A stretch of DNA of 26,325 nucleotides from an uncultured Parafilimonas sp. (GCA_937892395.1 CALAGJ010000058.1:1-26325); one strand, 5' to 3'. Positions 14,951 through 23,408 are shown, counted from the first letter of the stretch. Notes: a model not told the origin generated them from the letters alone. Made by a program: numbers and translations.

Positions 14951-15530
14951 TTTGCTGCTTTTTTTCTACTAATATTTTCAGGTTCCTTTTTCCGTTTTGT
15001 ATAAAACTTTTTACTTGAAGCATACTATAACCTGTTGTATCTGTTATTTCTCTGTATGATTTTTTTTCTACATAAAACAAATGGATACAAAGTTTCTGAT
15101 CTTCATTCAATTCATCTAAACTCTGCTGTAAATAAACAAATTTTTTTTCTTTATCAATATGCACTTCCCAATTATCCGGTTCTTCAGAAATCTGAACGTC
15201 ATCTGTATCCATTATAAATGGCTTTGACTGTCTATTTCGAATTTGCATCAAACAATGATTTTTTGCAATCATATACAACCAGCTTTTAAAATAGGTAACC
15301 TGTGTATGCTGCAGCTCTTGTATTACTTTCATAAAAACTTGTTGTACTGCATCTCTTGCTTCCGTTTCATTTTTTAAATATTTCATGGACACACCCAGAA
15401 GCAAAAGGGTATAACGCTGTAACAGAGGCCCAAGTAAGCGGTTATCTTTTTCTTTGTAAAAAGCATCCAGCAATTCCTGGTCATTTTGTAAATGGTTTTT
15501 ATCTTGTATCAATGCACGAATATAATTCAA
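14928..15530 (-). CDS. ECF-type RNA polymerase sigma factor
   Basis: 200 residues. Region 2 is seen in LLGPLLQRYTLLLLGVSMKYLKNETEARDAVQQVFMKVIQELQ...YFKSWLYMIAKNHCLMQIRNRQSK (core binding and -10 recognition). Region 4 is LDELNEDQKLCIHLFYVEKKSYREITDTTGYSMLQVKSFIQNGKRNLKILVEK, a helix-turn-helix for the -35 box. The frame starts at TTG (15530). There is no upstream ATG before a stop, and the first internal ATG would remove half of region 2, so TTG or another non-ATG codon must be used, a hint of low translation. The target regulon is not visible. The overlapping partner at 14594-14950 is the likely inhibitor. Confidence 0.9.
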   Translation of the reverse strand: MNYIRALIQDKNHLQNDQELLDAFYKEKDNRLLGPLLQRYTLLLLGVSMKYLKNETEARDAVQQVFMKVIQELQHTQVTYFKSWLYMIAKNHCLMQIRNRQSKPFIMDTDDVQISEEPDNWEVHIDKEKKFVYLQQSLDELNEDQKLCIHLFYVEKKSYREITDTTGYSMLQVKSFIQNGKRNLKILVEKKQQNESGRIR

Positions 15531-15634
15531 ATGGTATGATGCAAAAAATATCTGTATTCCATATTCAATGATTCAACTTTTCTGTAAGTGAAATAGATAT
15601 GTACCATCTTACCATTATTGCCTATCATTGCCGT

Positions 15635-17290
15635 ATGAACAGGTGCATCCTCAATAAAAATTTACTCATCGCATTTTTACTTTTTAATATTCTGCAGCCC
15701 ACTATAGCACAGCCATTTACCAAAGCGGATACCCTACGTGGCAGTAATACAGCAGAACGCAGCTGGTGGGATGTACAACGATATGATATTACCGTTACTC
15801 CCGATTTTAATACCAAATCCATCAAAGCCACCTGTGGCATTACATATAAAGTGCTCAATAATAGCAGCACAATAATGCAAATAGATTTGCAAAGTCCATT
15901 AACCATTTCATCCATTACACAAAATGGGAAAATGGTAGCTGCAAAGCAGGTAAGTCCCTTTGTATATCATATTCAAACGGATAAATTCTATGCAGGCAAT
16001 GAAGGCAAAATTTTGATAGAATATAGTGGCACTCCTCGTGAGGCCGTACGCCCACCTTGGGATGGTGGCTGGATATGGAAAAAAGATAGCTTAGGAAGGC
16101 CGTGGATGAGTGTGGCCTGTCAAGGGCTGGGTGCTTCAGTATGGTATCCTTGCAAAGATTATCAGGCCGACGAACCAGATAGAGGTGCTTCCCTTACGAT
16201 GATTGTAGCTGATACACTAAAAGCAATTGCAAATGGAAGACTTATAGATACAAAACCAGTTCAAAATAGAATGAATGCCTGGAAATGGGAAGTTGTCAAT
16301 CCTATCAATAATTACAATATCATTCCTTATATAGGCATGTATGAAAATTGGCAGGAAATATTTGAGGGAGAAAAAGGAAAACTGGATATTAATTATTGGA
16401 CATTAGACTATCATAAAAAACAGGCAGAACCACAGTTTAAGCAGGTAAAACAAATGCTGCAATGTTTTGAAAAATGGATGGGTCCATACCCTTTTTATGA
16501 AGATGGATATAAGCTAATAGAAGCACCACACTTGGGTATGGAACATCAGAGTGCTGTTGCCTATGGCAATGGATTTAAAAACGGATACAGAGGCACAGAC
16601 CTCTCAGGATCCGGGTGGGGTTTACTTTGGGATTTTATCATCATACATGAAAGTGGTCATGAATGGTTTGGCAATAACATTACCACAAATGATATAGCAG
16701 ATATGTGGGTGCATGAAGGATTTACAAACTATACAGAAACCCTTTTTACAGAATATATGTATGGGGAAGCCGCAGGCAATGAATACAATAAAGGCATAAG
16801 AAAAAGTATAAAAAATGATATACCCATCAAAGGGGCTTATGGTGTAAACAGTGAGGGCAGTGGGGATATGTATTATAAAGGAAGCAATATGCTCCATACA
16901 ATACGCCATGTGATTAATAATACAGAAAAATGGAGAAATATATTAAGGGGTTTGCAAAGCACATTTTATCACCAAACGGTAGATAGTAAACAAGTAGAAG
17001 CATATATCAATACACAGAGTGGCATCAATTTTAATAAAGTATATGAGCAATACCTCAGCAATACTATGATACCCCAATTGAGCTATTACCATGAAGGAAA
17101 AAATAAAATTTGTATGCGCTGGGATAGTTGTATTGCTGGATTCAACATGCCATTAGTACTCAAAAAAAATAATGCTGAAAAAAGAGTTAAACCCATTACC
17201 GAAAAATGGGTAAAAGTCAATTCAAAATATTTTGATGCACAATGGATTGAAAATAATTTTTACATCCGTATCAAAGAAATAAAGCCTTAA
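15635..17290 (+). CDS. M1-family metallopeptidase (aminopeptidase), exported
   Basis: 551 residues from ATG 15635, which gives a signal peptide (MNRCILNKNLLIAFLLFNILQPTIAQP). The in-frame ATG at 15599 would add 12 residues. The N-terminal beta domain begins SWWDVQRYDITVTPDFNTKSIKATCGITY. The exopeptidase motif is GMEHQ (301-305, GAMEN in the type enzyme). The zinc site is HESGH (338-342) and Glu361, spaced as HEXXH-X18-E, continuing HEWFGNNITTNDIADMWVHEGFTNYTETLF. The long C-terminal helical domain of eukaryotic and E. coli PepN forms is missing, as in most short Bacteroidota members. It likely releases N-terminal amino acids in the periplasm. The flippase gene follows after 18 bases. Confidence 0.93.
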   Translation: MNRCILNKNLLIAFLLFNILQPTIAQPFTKADTLRGSNTAERSWWDVQRYDITVTPDFNTKSIKATCGITYKVLNNSSTIMQIDLQSPLTISSITQNGKMVAAKQVSPFVYHIQTDKFYAGNEGKILIEYSGTPREAVRPPWDGGWIWKKDSLGRPWMSVACQGLGASVWYPCKDYQADEPDRGASLTMIVADTLKAIANGRLIDTKPVQNRMNAWKWEVVNPINNYNIIPYIGMYENWQEIFEGEKGKLDINYWTLDYHKKQAEPQFKQVKQMLQCFEKWMGPYPFYEDGYKLIEAPHLGMEHQSAVAYGNGFKNGYRGTDLSGSGWGLLWDFIIIHESGHEWFGNNITTNDIADMWVHEGFTNYTETLFTEYMYGEAAGNEYNKGIRKSIKNDIPIKGAYGVNSEGSGDMYYKGSNMLHTIRHVINNTEKWRNILRGLQSTFYHQTVDSKQVEAYINTQSGINFNKVYEQYLSNTMIPQLSYYHEGKNKICMRWDSCIAGFNMPLVLKKNNAEKRVKPITEKWVKVNSKYFDAQWIENNFYIRIKEIKP

Positions 17291-17308
17291 AACAGCATTT
17301 CCATCCGT

Positions 17309-18808
17309 ATGTCAGGCATAAGAAAACAGAGTATCTACAGTAGCCTTTTGGTGTACATTGGAGTAGGCATTGGTGCTGTAAATACCTACCTTTTTGTAAA
17401 AAATGGAAGTTTTACAAAGGAGCAATATGCCCTCACTAGGCTTTTTTTTGATATTGGCAACAATATTTATATCCTCTCCTGTCTTGGGGTCATAGCCGTG
17501 CTCTATAAATTTTATCCCTATTACAAGGACAATATTCCCGATTCGGAAAATGATTTATTGGGCAGATCACTTACAATGGTTGTCATTGGATTTACATGTG
17601 TATGCATAGCAGGCTATTTTGTAGAACCATTTGTCATACAAAAATTTTCCGGAAATGCGTCCATATTGGTGGACTATTATCACTGGATTTTTGTGTTTGC
17701 CTGTGGCATTACTTTTTATAGTGTATTTGAAGGCTATATGTGGGCTATGCAAAAAACGGTACTTACCAATTTTCTGAGGGAAACAGGCATGCGGCTCCTT
17801 ACCTTTTTGATGATTATGCTATATATATTTCAATGGATAAGTTTTCATCAATTTATACTATTGTTTTCATTGCTATACATCATACTTGCACTCACACTCA
17901 TTATATTTTTATGGCAAAAGAAGTTAATACATCTTACCATCAAACCCAGCAGAGCCACTATCAAATATCGTAAAAAAATGACTGGTATGCAGCTTTTAAT
18001 TTATGGTGGCACCATTATAACCACTATGGGTCAAACCATTGCCGGCATTACCATTGCAAGTTTAAAAGGCATGGAGCAAACTGCCATTTTTAGCTTGGCA
18101 TTGTATGCATCCAATCTCATACAAATACCACAGCGCAGCATTCAATCCATTGCTACCGGGGTTTTGGTAAGAGCATGGAAGGATAAAAATTATGGAGAAA
18201 TACATCGTATCTATCAACGTAGTTGTATCAATATGCTATTGCTGGCTATTCTGATTTTTGGCAATGTATGGCTCAATGCAAAAGATGGGCTACAAGTATT
18301 AAACATTCAAGAAGATTATGCACTGGGCATCAGAGCTATGTTTGTGCTGGGCATGCTCAAAATTATAGATGCCGGCACCGGCCTCAATGGCACCGTAATA
18401 GCCGCATCCAATTTTTGGAAATTTGAGTTTTTAAGTGGCGTACTTTTATTATTGTTATTGATACCACTCAATTATTTTTTTATAAAATCTACTGGCTTCA
18501 TTGGCTCTGCTTATGCTGAATTGATTGCCTATTCTGTATATAATTTTGTTAGGTTTGAGTTTATAAGGAGAAAGTTTAAAATGCAACCATTCACTATCAA
18601 AACATTATACACTCTAATAGTTGGCATTGTAGCATTTGCTGTAGTATATTATTGTTTTCAAAATATAAGTGGTTGGTCTGCAATGGTGCTGAGGTCTGCC
18701 ATATATTCCTTCATTATTATAGCCGCTGTGTTTATTTTAAAAATTTCGCCAGATGCATTTCAGTTGGTAGATGTAGCTAAAGCCAAATGGCATAAATTGA
18801 AAAACTAA
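17309..18808 (+). CDS. Polysaccharide/lipid-linked oligosaccharide flippase (Wzx/MATE-like)
   Basis: 499 residues, almost wholly hydrophobic with about 12-14 predicted membrane helices, e.g. SLLVYIGVGIGAVNTYLFV near the start, then LTMVVIGFTCVCIAGYFV, WIFVFACGITFYSVF, LLTFLMIMLYIFQWISF, FLSGVLLLLLLIPLNYFF and SAIYSFIIIAAVFIL. The opening (RKQSIYSSLLVYIGVGIGAVNTYLF...F-KEQYALTRLF) is characteristic of the polysaccharide biosynthesis family in Bacteroidota. It would move a lipid-linked sugar across the inner membrane. No glycosyltransferases lie nearby, so the substrate is open. It may be co-transcribed with the peptidase before it. Confidence 0.87.
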   Translation: MSGIRKQSIYSSLLVYIGVGIGAVNTYLFVKNGSFTKEQYALTRLFFDIGNNIYILSCLGVIAVLYKFYPYYKDNIPDSENDLLGRSLTMVVIGFTCVCIAGYFVEPFVIQKFSGNASILVDYYHWIFVFACGITFYSVFEGYMWAMQKTVLTNFLRETGMRLLTFLMIMLYIFQWISFHQFILLFSLLYIILALTLIIFLWQKKLIHLTIKPSRATIKYRKKMTGMQLLIYGGTIITTMGQTIAGITIASLKGMEQTAIFSLALYASNLIQIPQRSIQSIATGVLVRAWKDKNYGEIHRIYQRSCINMLLLAILIFGNVWLNAKDGLQVLNIQEDYALGIRAMFVLGMLKIIDAGTGLNGTVIAASNFWKFEFLSGVLLLLLLIPLNYFFIKSTGFIGSAYAELIAYSVYNFVRFEFIRRKFKMQPFTIKTLYTLIVGIVAFAVVYYCFQNISGWSAMVLRSAIYSFIIIAAVFILKISPDAFQLVDVAKAKWHKLKN

Positions 18809-18821
18809 CTCGATATACATC

Positions 18822-18844
18822 AAAAAAACCTCCCGAAGGAGGTT
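18822..18844 (-). terminator. Terminator of etfB-etfA
   Basis: AACCTCC, loop CGAA, GGAGGTT (18827-18844): a 7-bp stem. On the minus strand it is followed by a run of seven T (complement of A18822-18828), so it ends the etf operon. On the plus strand only AATATTT follows, so it serves the flippase gene poorly. Confidence 0.9.
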
Positions 18845-18864
18845 AATATTTAAAGGACATTGTT

Positions 18865-19830
18865 TTAGTTGATACCTTTAAGTTGTTTAATTGCTGCTGT
18901 AAGCTTTGGTACTACTTCAAAAGCATCACCAACTATACCATAGTCTGCGGCTTTAAAAAATGGTGCTTCTGCATCTTTATTAATAACTACTATCGTCTTA
19001 CTTCTATTTACTCCTGCTAAATGTTGTATGGCTCCAGATATGCCAATGGCAAAATATAAATTGGGTGCCACCTGAAAACCCGTTTGTCCCACATGCTCAT
19101 GGTGTGGACGCCAGTGCGCATCTGCCACAGGGCGGCTACAGGCAGTAGCTGCGTGCAGCACTTTTGCAAGGTCTTCTACAATACCCCAATTTTCAGGACC
19201 CTTTAAACCACGACCTCCACTTACTACTATTTCTGCTTCTGTAAGTGGTACTTCACCAGTTACCTTATTTACGGCTGTTACAGTTATTTTAGCGTTTTGG
19301 GCTGTAGGTACAAATGTCTCCACTGTAGCTGTGCCAGCAGCATCGGCTTTTATGTAAAAACTATTCGGATTGATGGATATCACTTTTACTCCCGATTGAA
19401 TAGCAATATGCGCAAAAGCTTTTCCACTAAACACAGATTTTTTTACAGAAAAACCATTTGATGTATCAGGCAGTGCAACTGCCCCAGCCACTAACCCTGC
19501 TTTTAGTGCTGCAGATACACGGCTTGACACCGCTTTACCCGTAGGGTTATGACTAAAAATAATTACCGTAGCACCTGTTTTTGTAGCAGCTTCACTTATG
19601 ACTTTTGCATATACTTGAGCATCCATCGTATTCAATGATTCGCTACCCGCATGGTGTACTTTTGAAATACCATAACTACCAAGCAATGCAAGGTTTTCTG
19701 TAGTTGTACCCAAAAGAATTGCTTCTGCCGGTACACCCATTTGAATGGCCAAAGCTGCTCCATAGGTAAGGGCTTCTAAACCAGATTTTTTAATATGGCC
19801 ATCTGCCTGATCCACATATATTAATACCAT
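18865..19830 (-). CDS. etfA: Electron transfer flavoprotein, alpha subunit
   Basis: 321 residues, the short soluble form. The N-terminal alpha/beta domain begins MVLIYVDQADGHIKKSGLEALTYG. The C-terminal FAD domain (about 195-321) has VVSGGRGLKGPENWGIVEDLA, CSRPVADAHWRPHHEHVGQTG, PNLYFAIGISGAIQHLAGV and the closing KDAEAPFFKAADYGIVGDAFEVVPKL, all hallmark FAD-contact sequences. Together with EtfB it carries electrons from acyl-CoA dehydrogenases to ETF:quinone oxidoreductase. It lies 26 bases after etfB. The standard sequence and order suggest the ordinary (non-bifurcating) role in fatty-acid or amino-acid breakdown. Confidence 0.96.
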   Translation of the reverse strand: MVLIYVDQADGHIKKSGLEALTYGAALAIQMGVPAEAILLGTTTENLALLGSYGISKVHHAGSESLNTMDAQVYAKVISEAATKTGATVIIFSHNPTGKAVSSRVSAALKAGLVAGAVALPDTSNGFSVKKSVFSGKAFAHIAIQSGVKVISINPNSFYIKADAAGTATVETFVPTAQNAKITVTAVNKVTGEVPLTEAEIVVSGGRGLKGPENWGIVEDLAKVLHAATACSRPVADAHWRPHHEHVGQTGFQVAPNLYFAIGISGAIQHLAGVNRSKTIVVINKDAEAPFFKAADYGIVGDAFEVVPKLTAAIKQLKGIN

Positions 19831-19856
19831 TTTTATTATAATTTATTGATCAAAAA

Positions 19857-20600
19857 TTAAATTGCTTTTGCTTCCTCATTCAGTAAGCGTACTAATTCAG
19901 CCACATTATCGGCATCTATTAATTTTACACCAGATTTTGCCGGAGGCAATTCATAAGAAACCACAGCAGTCAGATTGTCTACAGCTATGGGCTCCACCAC
20001 TTTGAGCGGTTTTGTTCTAGAAGCCATAATGCCCCGCATATTTGGAATTCGCTGCTCAGCCACTCCTTTTTGACAACTTACTACCACAGGAAGACTAACT
20101 TCACACACTTCTTCTCCGCCTTCAATTTCACGGCTTATGGTGGCTGTATTCCCTACCAAATCAAATTTTGTAGCCAGCGATACAAATGGCATATCCAATA
20201 ATTCTGCTACCATACCACCTACAGATGATGCATTGTAGTCTATCGTTTCTTTACCAGTAAAAATAAGGTCATAAGCACCAGAGCGGGCTATAGTCGCTAT
20301 CTGGCTCGATATATTAAAACTATCATCAGCACTGCTATTTACCCTTATAGCTTCATCTCCACCAAGGGCCAAAGCTTTGCGAATAATGGGTTCAGTATCT
20401 GCACCGCCTACAGTTATCAAATGCAACACAGCCGTGGGGTCTTTCTCCTTCAGTTCAATAGCCCTTACCAACGCATACCATTCATCATAAGGATTAATAA
20501 TCCATTGCACACCTGCATCGTCAAAACCGGTATTATTATCTTTAAATGCAATACGGGATGTAGTATCAGGTGTTTTACTAATACAAACCAAAATCTTCAT
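19857..20600 (-). CDS. etfB: Electron transfer flavoprotein, beta subunit
   Basis: 247 residues. Starts MKILVCISKTPDTTSRI and has WIINPYDEWYALVRAIELKE, the conserved NPxDE-AlExAl stretch. LITVGGADTEPIIRKALALGGDEAIRV and IFTGKETIDYNASSVGGMVAELLD (AMP-binding GK..ID) follow. VSLPVVVSCQKGVAEQRIPNMRGIMASRTKPL is the EtfB signature. It binds AMP and forms the docking surface for partner dehydrogenases. First gene of the two-gene unit, about 20 bases after the predicted transcription start. Confidence 0.96.
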   Translation of the reverse strand: MKILVCISKTPDTTSRIAFKDNNTGFDDAGVQWIINPYDEWYALVRAIELKEKDPTAVLHLITVGGADTEPIIRKALALGGDEAIRVNSSADDSFNISSQIATIARSGAYDLIFTGKETIDYNASSVGGMVAELLDMPFVSLATKFDLVGNTATISREIEGGEEVCEVSLPVVVSCQKGVAEQRIPNMRGIMASRTKPLKVVEPIAVDNLTAVVSYELPPAKSGVKLIDADNVAELVRLLNEEAKAI

Positions 20601-20625
20601 ATAGCGATTTTTATTTTAATGTGCG

Positions 20626-20655
20626 CAAAAATAACCGAATTAGTTAGTTATGCAA
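20626..20655 (-). promoter_or_regulatory. Predicted etfB-etfA promoter
   Basis: Minus strand: TTG (20653-20655), 19 bases, TATTTTTG (20626-20633), a perfect TAnnTTTG box at the ideal distance. Transcription would begin near 20620, about 20 bases before the etfB ATG. Confidence 0.75.
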
Positions 20656-20807
20656 CTAATTTTTAAGTATCACGTAGAAGATAAATGAAAGTTTAAACAA
20701 TGTGGTGCATCATTGTATTAAAATTTGAAAGCTTTTTTATCGTTTTAAATTTTCCTGCACCAAAATTATGATTGATATAATTTTATAGCAGAGCAAATTA
20801 GTTTTTC

Positions 20808-20818
20808 GCCCTTCGGGC
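20808..20818 (+). repeat. GC hairpin GCCC-TTC-GGGC
   Basis: A 4-bp all-GC stem with a 3-base loop, immediately followed by AATGAT. The T-run lies before it on the plus strand, so it is not a terminator in either direction. A comparable unit, GC hairpin then AGCAATGAT, is found at 26101-26121. Confidence 0.5.
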
Positions 20819-20882
20819 AATGATTATGCACGGCCCAAGATTGCGAATGAAACGAAGTAATAAATCATATCAATCATTTAAT

Positions 20883-20925
20883 CCTATAAATCATGTGTCA
20901 GACAATGATTACGTATTATTATAGG
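20883..20925. repeat. Imperfect inverted repeat
   Basis: CCTATAA (20883-20889) pairs with TTATAGG (20919-20925). Inside it, ATCAT (20890-20894) pairs with ATGAT (20905-20909), leaving an asymmetric bulge, and TGTCAGACA at the tip is itself palindromic. Role unknown. It could be an operator or the scar of a mobile element. Confidence 0.5.
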
Positions 20926-21133
20926 AATTTATGCTTGCCATAATGCACAACTTAACTATTTATGTTACGCAACAAAAAACAAGTAAATTAATTGATACAA
21001 GGGTAATTGAAATTTTTTAAAGAATATCATTCATTTGTACACTTGCGTATGTTTACAAGTTGTGTGCAAGTCTAAGTGACGACCGCCAAGCAAAATGACA
21101 AGGCTATAAGGGAAATACAAAGTCTGAATTTTG

Positions 21134-21141
21134 TAACTTTG
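21134..21141 (+). promoter_or_regulatory. Predicted -7 box of the restriction-modification operon
   Basis: TAACTTTG matches TAnnTTTG perfectly and ends 14 bases before the endonuclease ATG. No TTG is found at the expected upstream distance, so the promoter may be weak or activator-dependent. The 5' untranslated stretch would be only about nine bases. Confidence 0.45.
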
Positions 21142-21155
21142 ACCTTTTAAGAAAT

Positions 21156-22004
21156 ATGACAGAACTTGAAATAATTTTACGAATATACCGAGAGTTGATT
21201 TCCAAAATTGGAAGCAATGGAATCCCCGTTGATATGAGAGCAAAATCAATAGTTGGGACAGTTCAAGACGACCCGTTTGACAATTGGATTGAAGCAGAAA
21301 TTAAAAAGGCATTACCTAAATCTTTTGAAATTTACCATTCAGGCTCACTAACAACCCCTGACTTAGTTGTTAGAGATACGAAATCAGGGACAGTTGTTGG
21401 TTTGGAAATTAAAAAATTAATCCAAAAACCTAACGGTAGCGATTCAAGGGGTTTGACAATTGACTACAATAGTTGTTTGCCTTGTGGCTCGACACTAATC
21501 AAAGTTGGTGCAGAAACAATAATAATCCCTTGCTTTTACCTTTTCGCACTTCTTGACAATGACAGCAAAAACATAGTTACTCTCATACTGATAGACGGAG
21601 ACTTTTTGAACTATGATTTTGAATTGCATAAAGAATCAAAATATTCAAACTACACTGAATATAATCACGGCCCATATGGAGAAGGTTCGGTACGACATAG
21701 AAAAATGTACACCTACCCAAATCCATTAAATTCCAAAATATCTGAATTTCACCTTCGACAAATTCTCGTTGCAAAAAAATCTGATTTAGAAAAAATAAAA
21801 TCTACTGATTTTGTTAGCGAGCAAATCATAAGAACTGATAAATACGGCAACTCATTTTACTATTATCTGAAAGATGAAACCAAATCAGCAGGAAAGTCAA
21901 AAGGAAGTTTAGCCACACTCATAGATATTTTTGACGCTTGCAAACTACGTTCTCCAAAAGAGAGAACTGCCTCCATTCCTATTATTCCACCTTTAACGAA
22001 ATAA
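21156..22004 (+). CDS. Type II restriction endonuclease (PD-(D/E)XK-like)
   Basis: 282 residues, no named family recognised with certainty. The call rests on a PD-(D/E)XK pattern, TPDLVVRDTKSGTVVGLEIKK, with Asp69, Glu84 and Lys86 as the putative metal/catalytic residues, helped by an earlier acidic helix (FDNWIEAEIKKAL) that often lines this site. It is placed directly in front of an m5C methyltransferase (three bases between stop and start). The remainder (e.g. DYNSCLPCGSTLIKV, CFYLFALLD, HGPYGEGSVRHRKMYTYPNPLN) may contact the target. The recognition sequence cannot be read from the protein. Base use differs from the trp/his genes, in line with horizontal transfer. Confidence 0.75.
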   Translation: MTELEIILRIYRELISKIGSNGIPVDMRAKSIVGTVQDDPFDNWIEAEIKKALPKSFEIYHSGSLTTPDLVVRDTKSGTVVGLEIKKLIQKPNGSDSRGLTIDYNSCLPCGSTLIKVGAETIIIPCFYLFALLDNDSKNIVTLILIDGDFLNYDFELHKESKYSNYTEYNHGPYGEGSVRHRKMYTYPNPLNSKISEFHLRQILVAKKSDLEKIKSTDFVSEQIIRTDKYGNSFYYYLKDETKSAGKSKGSLATLIDIFDACKLRSPKERTASIPIIPPLTK

Positions 22005-22007
22005 GCA

Positions 22008-23147
22008 ATGAATCAGTTAAAGAAGGAAACCAAATCAAACTATACGTTTCTCGGTCTATTTACAGGAGCGGGCGGACTTGACCTAGGTTTTGAATTAGCA
22101 GGTTTTGAACATACAGAATCCAACGAAATTTTAGATTATGCAGTTAATACGTTAAAATCTAACAGACCAAATTGGGATATAATTCACGGAGACGTAAGAG
22201 AATATACCCCATCATTTAAAAGTGGCTTAGATGTTTTATTAGCAGGGTTTCCTTGTCAAGGATTCTCACTTGGTGGCAACAGGGATGAAAATGACGAAAG
22301 AAATACTTTATACCGTGAAGTTGTAAGGATTGCAAGTATAATGCAACCTAGAGTGATTGTAATGGAGAATGTTCTTAATCTTAGGACAATGACCCATCCT
22401 GAAACAGGCAAACCTTTTGCACAGCAGATTTCAGATGAACTTACGTCAATAGGGTACACGACAGAATTTGATTTTTTTAGAGTTTCAGAACACGGAGTTC
22501 CTCAAACAAGAAGACGTTTTGTTTTCATCGCTTACAAAGCTGATACTTTAAAACATTTCAAATTTCCAAGAGCAGAGAAGGAAACTGGAATAAGGAAATT
22601 TATATACGAACTAGGACAAAATCTGAATATTGAATTACCAAACCATAATCCTGAATGGGGATTTAAAAGCTATGCTCATACAGAGACAGGGCTTCCATAT
22701 GATGAATCCGAAATCGTAATACCAGTTAGACTTAGCAGGACAGCTTCAGAAGGTAAACCAATCAGAGATTTTGACTCGCCTTTTCCAGCAATTGACACAG
22801 CAACTGTTTGGGGTTGGGCTATTGGCAATGTTGTGGCAGAAAGAATTGACAAGGACAGGGACAATGCAATGTATGTTAGAAACCCTGAATCAACTGCAAA
22901 ACTTTGGAGAATAAAAGCAAGCAAAATTCGACCATTCACAGCCAGAGAATATGCAAGATTGCAGACATTTCCAGATGATTGGATTTTTTACGGTAATAAC
23001 AAAAGAGAATTACAACTTCAAATCGGCAATGCAGTTCCCGTGATATTCGCAAAGAAAATTGCCTTAAAAGTTAGAGAAGCATTAGAAGTATTGGACGGTC
23101 ATAAGGAATTTGAATTTGAACACGGTGAACAAATCAAAATGTTCTGA
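22008..23147 (+). CDS. DNA (cytosine-5) methyltransferase of a type II system
   Basis: 379 residues with the m5C motifs in normal order: I LFTGAGGLDLGFELAGF (SAM binding), IV GFPCQGFSLGGNR with nucleophile Cys83, VI MENVLNL (Glu120), VIII QTRRRFVFIAY (166-170 for QTRRR), and IX-X ARLQTFPDDW ... QIGNAVPVIFAKKIA near the end. The target-recognition region lies between VIII and IX (about 180-310). It methylates the site cut by the preceding nuclease and so protects the host. No controller protein gene and no Vsr repair gene are seen. Gene order nuclease-methylase means the methylase is made from the same message, behind the nuclease. Confidence 0.94.
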   Translation: MNQLKKETKSNYTFLGLFTGAGGLDLGFELAGFEHTESNEILDYAVNTLKSNRPNWDIIHGDVREYTPSFKSGLDVLLAGFPCQGFSLGGNRDENDERNTLYREVVRIASIMQPRVIVMENVLNLRTMTHPETGKPFAQQISDELTSIGYTTEFDFFRVSEHGVPQTRRRFVFIAYKADTLKHFKFPRAEKETGIRKFIYELGQNLNIELPNHNPEWGFKSYAHTETGLPYDESEIVIPVRLSRTASEGKPIRDFDSPFPAIDTATVWGWAIGNVVAERIDKDRDNAMYVRNPESTAKLWRIKASKIRPFTAREYARLQTFPDDWIFYGNNKRELQLQIGNAVPVIFAKKIALKVREALEVLDGHKEFEFEHGEQIKMF

Positions 23148-23208
23148 CAAAGACAGAAGGCCAGCATCCAACACGAACTGTGTAAAAAACCAAATAAATC
23201 AGGCAATA

Positions 23209-23382
23209 TTTTTTTTGATAGTTATCTTGGTATAGAACACCAGATTTTACTACGCCAAAAACCTGTTTTAAAAGTTTTTTGCAGACAGCTATTAAAGCCA
23301 GTTTCTTGTTTTTGCCATTTGCCACTAAGCGGTCGTATAATTGTTTGCTGGCGGTATTGGTGGCTTTGGCAAAAGCTGGGCA
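23209..23382 (-). pseudogene. IS110-family transposase, C-terminal fragment
   Basis: On the minus strand the frame reads ATNTASKQLYDRLVANGKNKK, then LALIAVCKKLLKQVFGVVKSG and VLYQDNYQKK. This matches the very end of IS110/IS116/IS902 transposases (LY-RL---GK--KLAL-AV--KLLKQ-FA--KS---Y---Y). About 55 codons remain. A stop (complement of 23383-23385) closes the upstream side and nothing of the catalytic DEDD or serine domains is left. It sits right behind the methyltransferase gene and is a scar of past mobile-element activity in this segment. Confidence 0.8.
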
Positions 23383-23408
23383 TTAGTACTAAATTGGACA
23401 TTAGTACT
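23381..23408. repeat. Short direct repeat CATTAGTACT
   Basis: CATTAGTACT at 23381-23390 and again at 23399-23408, 18 bases apart, with a fading third copy (CATTGGTAAT) just after. It borders the IS110 fragment and may be part of its old end or of a degenerate tandem array. Confidence 0.55.

Larger units (their letters stand above)
20656..21133. other. Intergenic region with palindromes, no gene
   Basis: About 480 bases without a convincing reading frame. It holds a GC hairpin (20808-20818) and an imperfect long inverted repeat (20883-20925), and marks the change from core genes to the accessory segment. Nothing recognisable as a transposase or RNA gene was seen. Confidence 0.6.

Noticed and set aside
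20801..20820. Intrinsic terminator at the GCCC-TTC-GGGC hairpin
   Set aside because: The T-run precedes the stem on the plus strand and becomes an A-run after it on the minus strand, so neither direction ends in T.
21040..21075. Integron attC-like site (ACTTGC ... GCAAGT)
   Set aside because: A 6-bp inverted repeat is present but the RYYYAAC/GTTRRRY core pair is not; the similar CCGTTAGCGATAACC near 23490 also lacks a proper partner and no integrase gene is in view.
23134..23325. A real 63-codon gene on the minus strand behind the methyltransferase
   Set aside because: Its first part is the end of an IS110 transposase and the rest runs into methyltransferase coding sequence; it is a fragment, not a gene.
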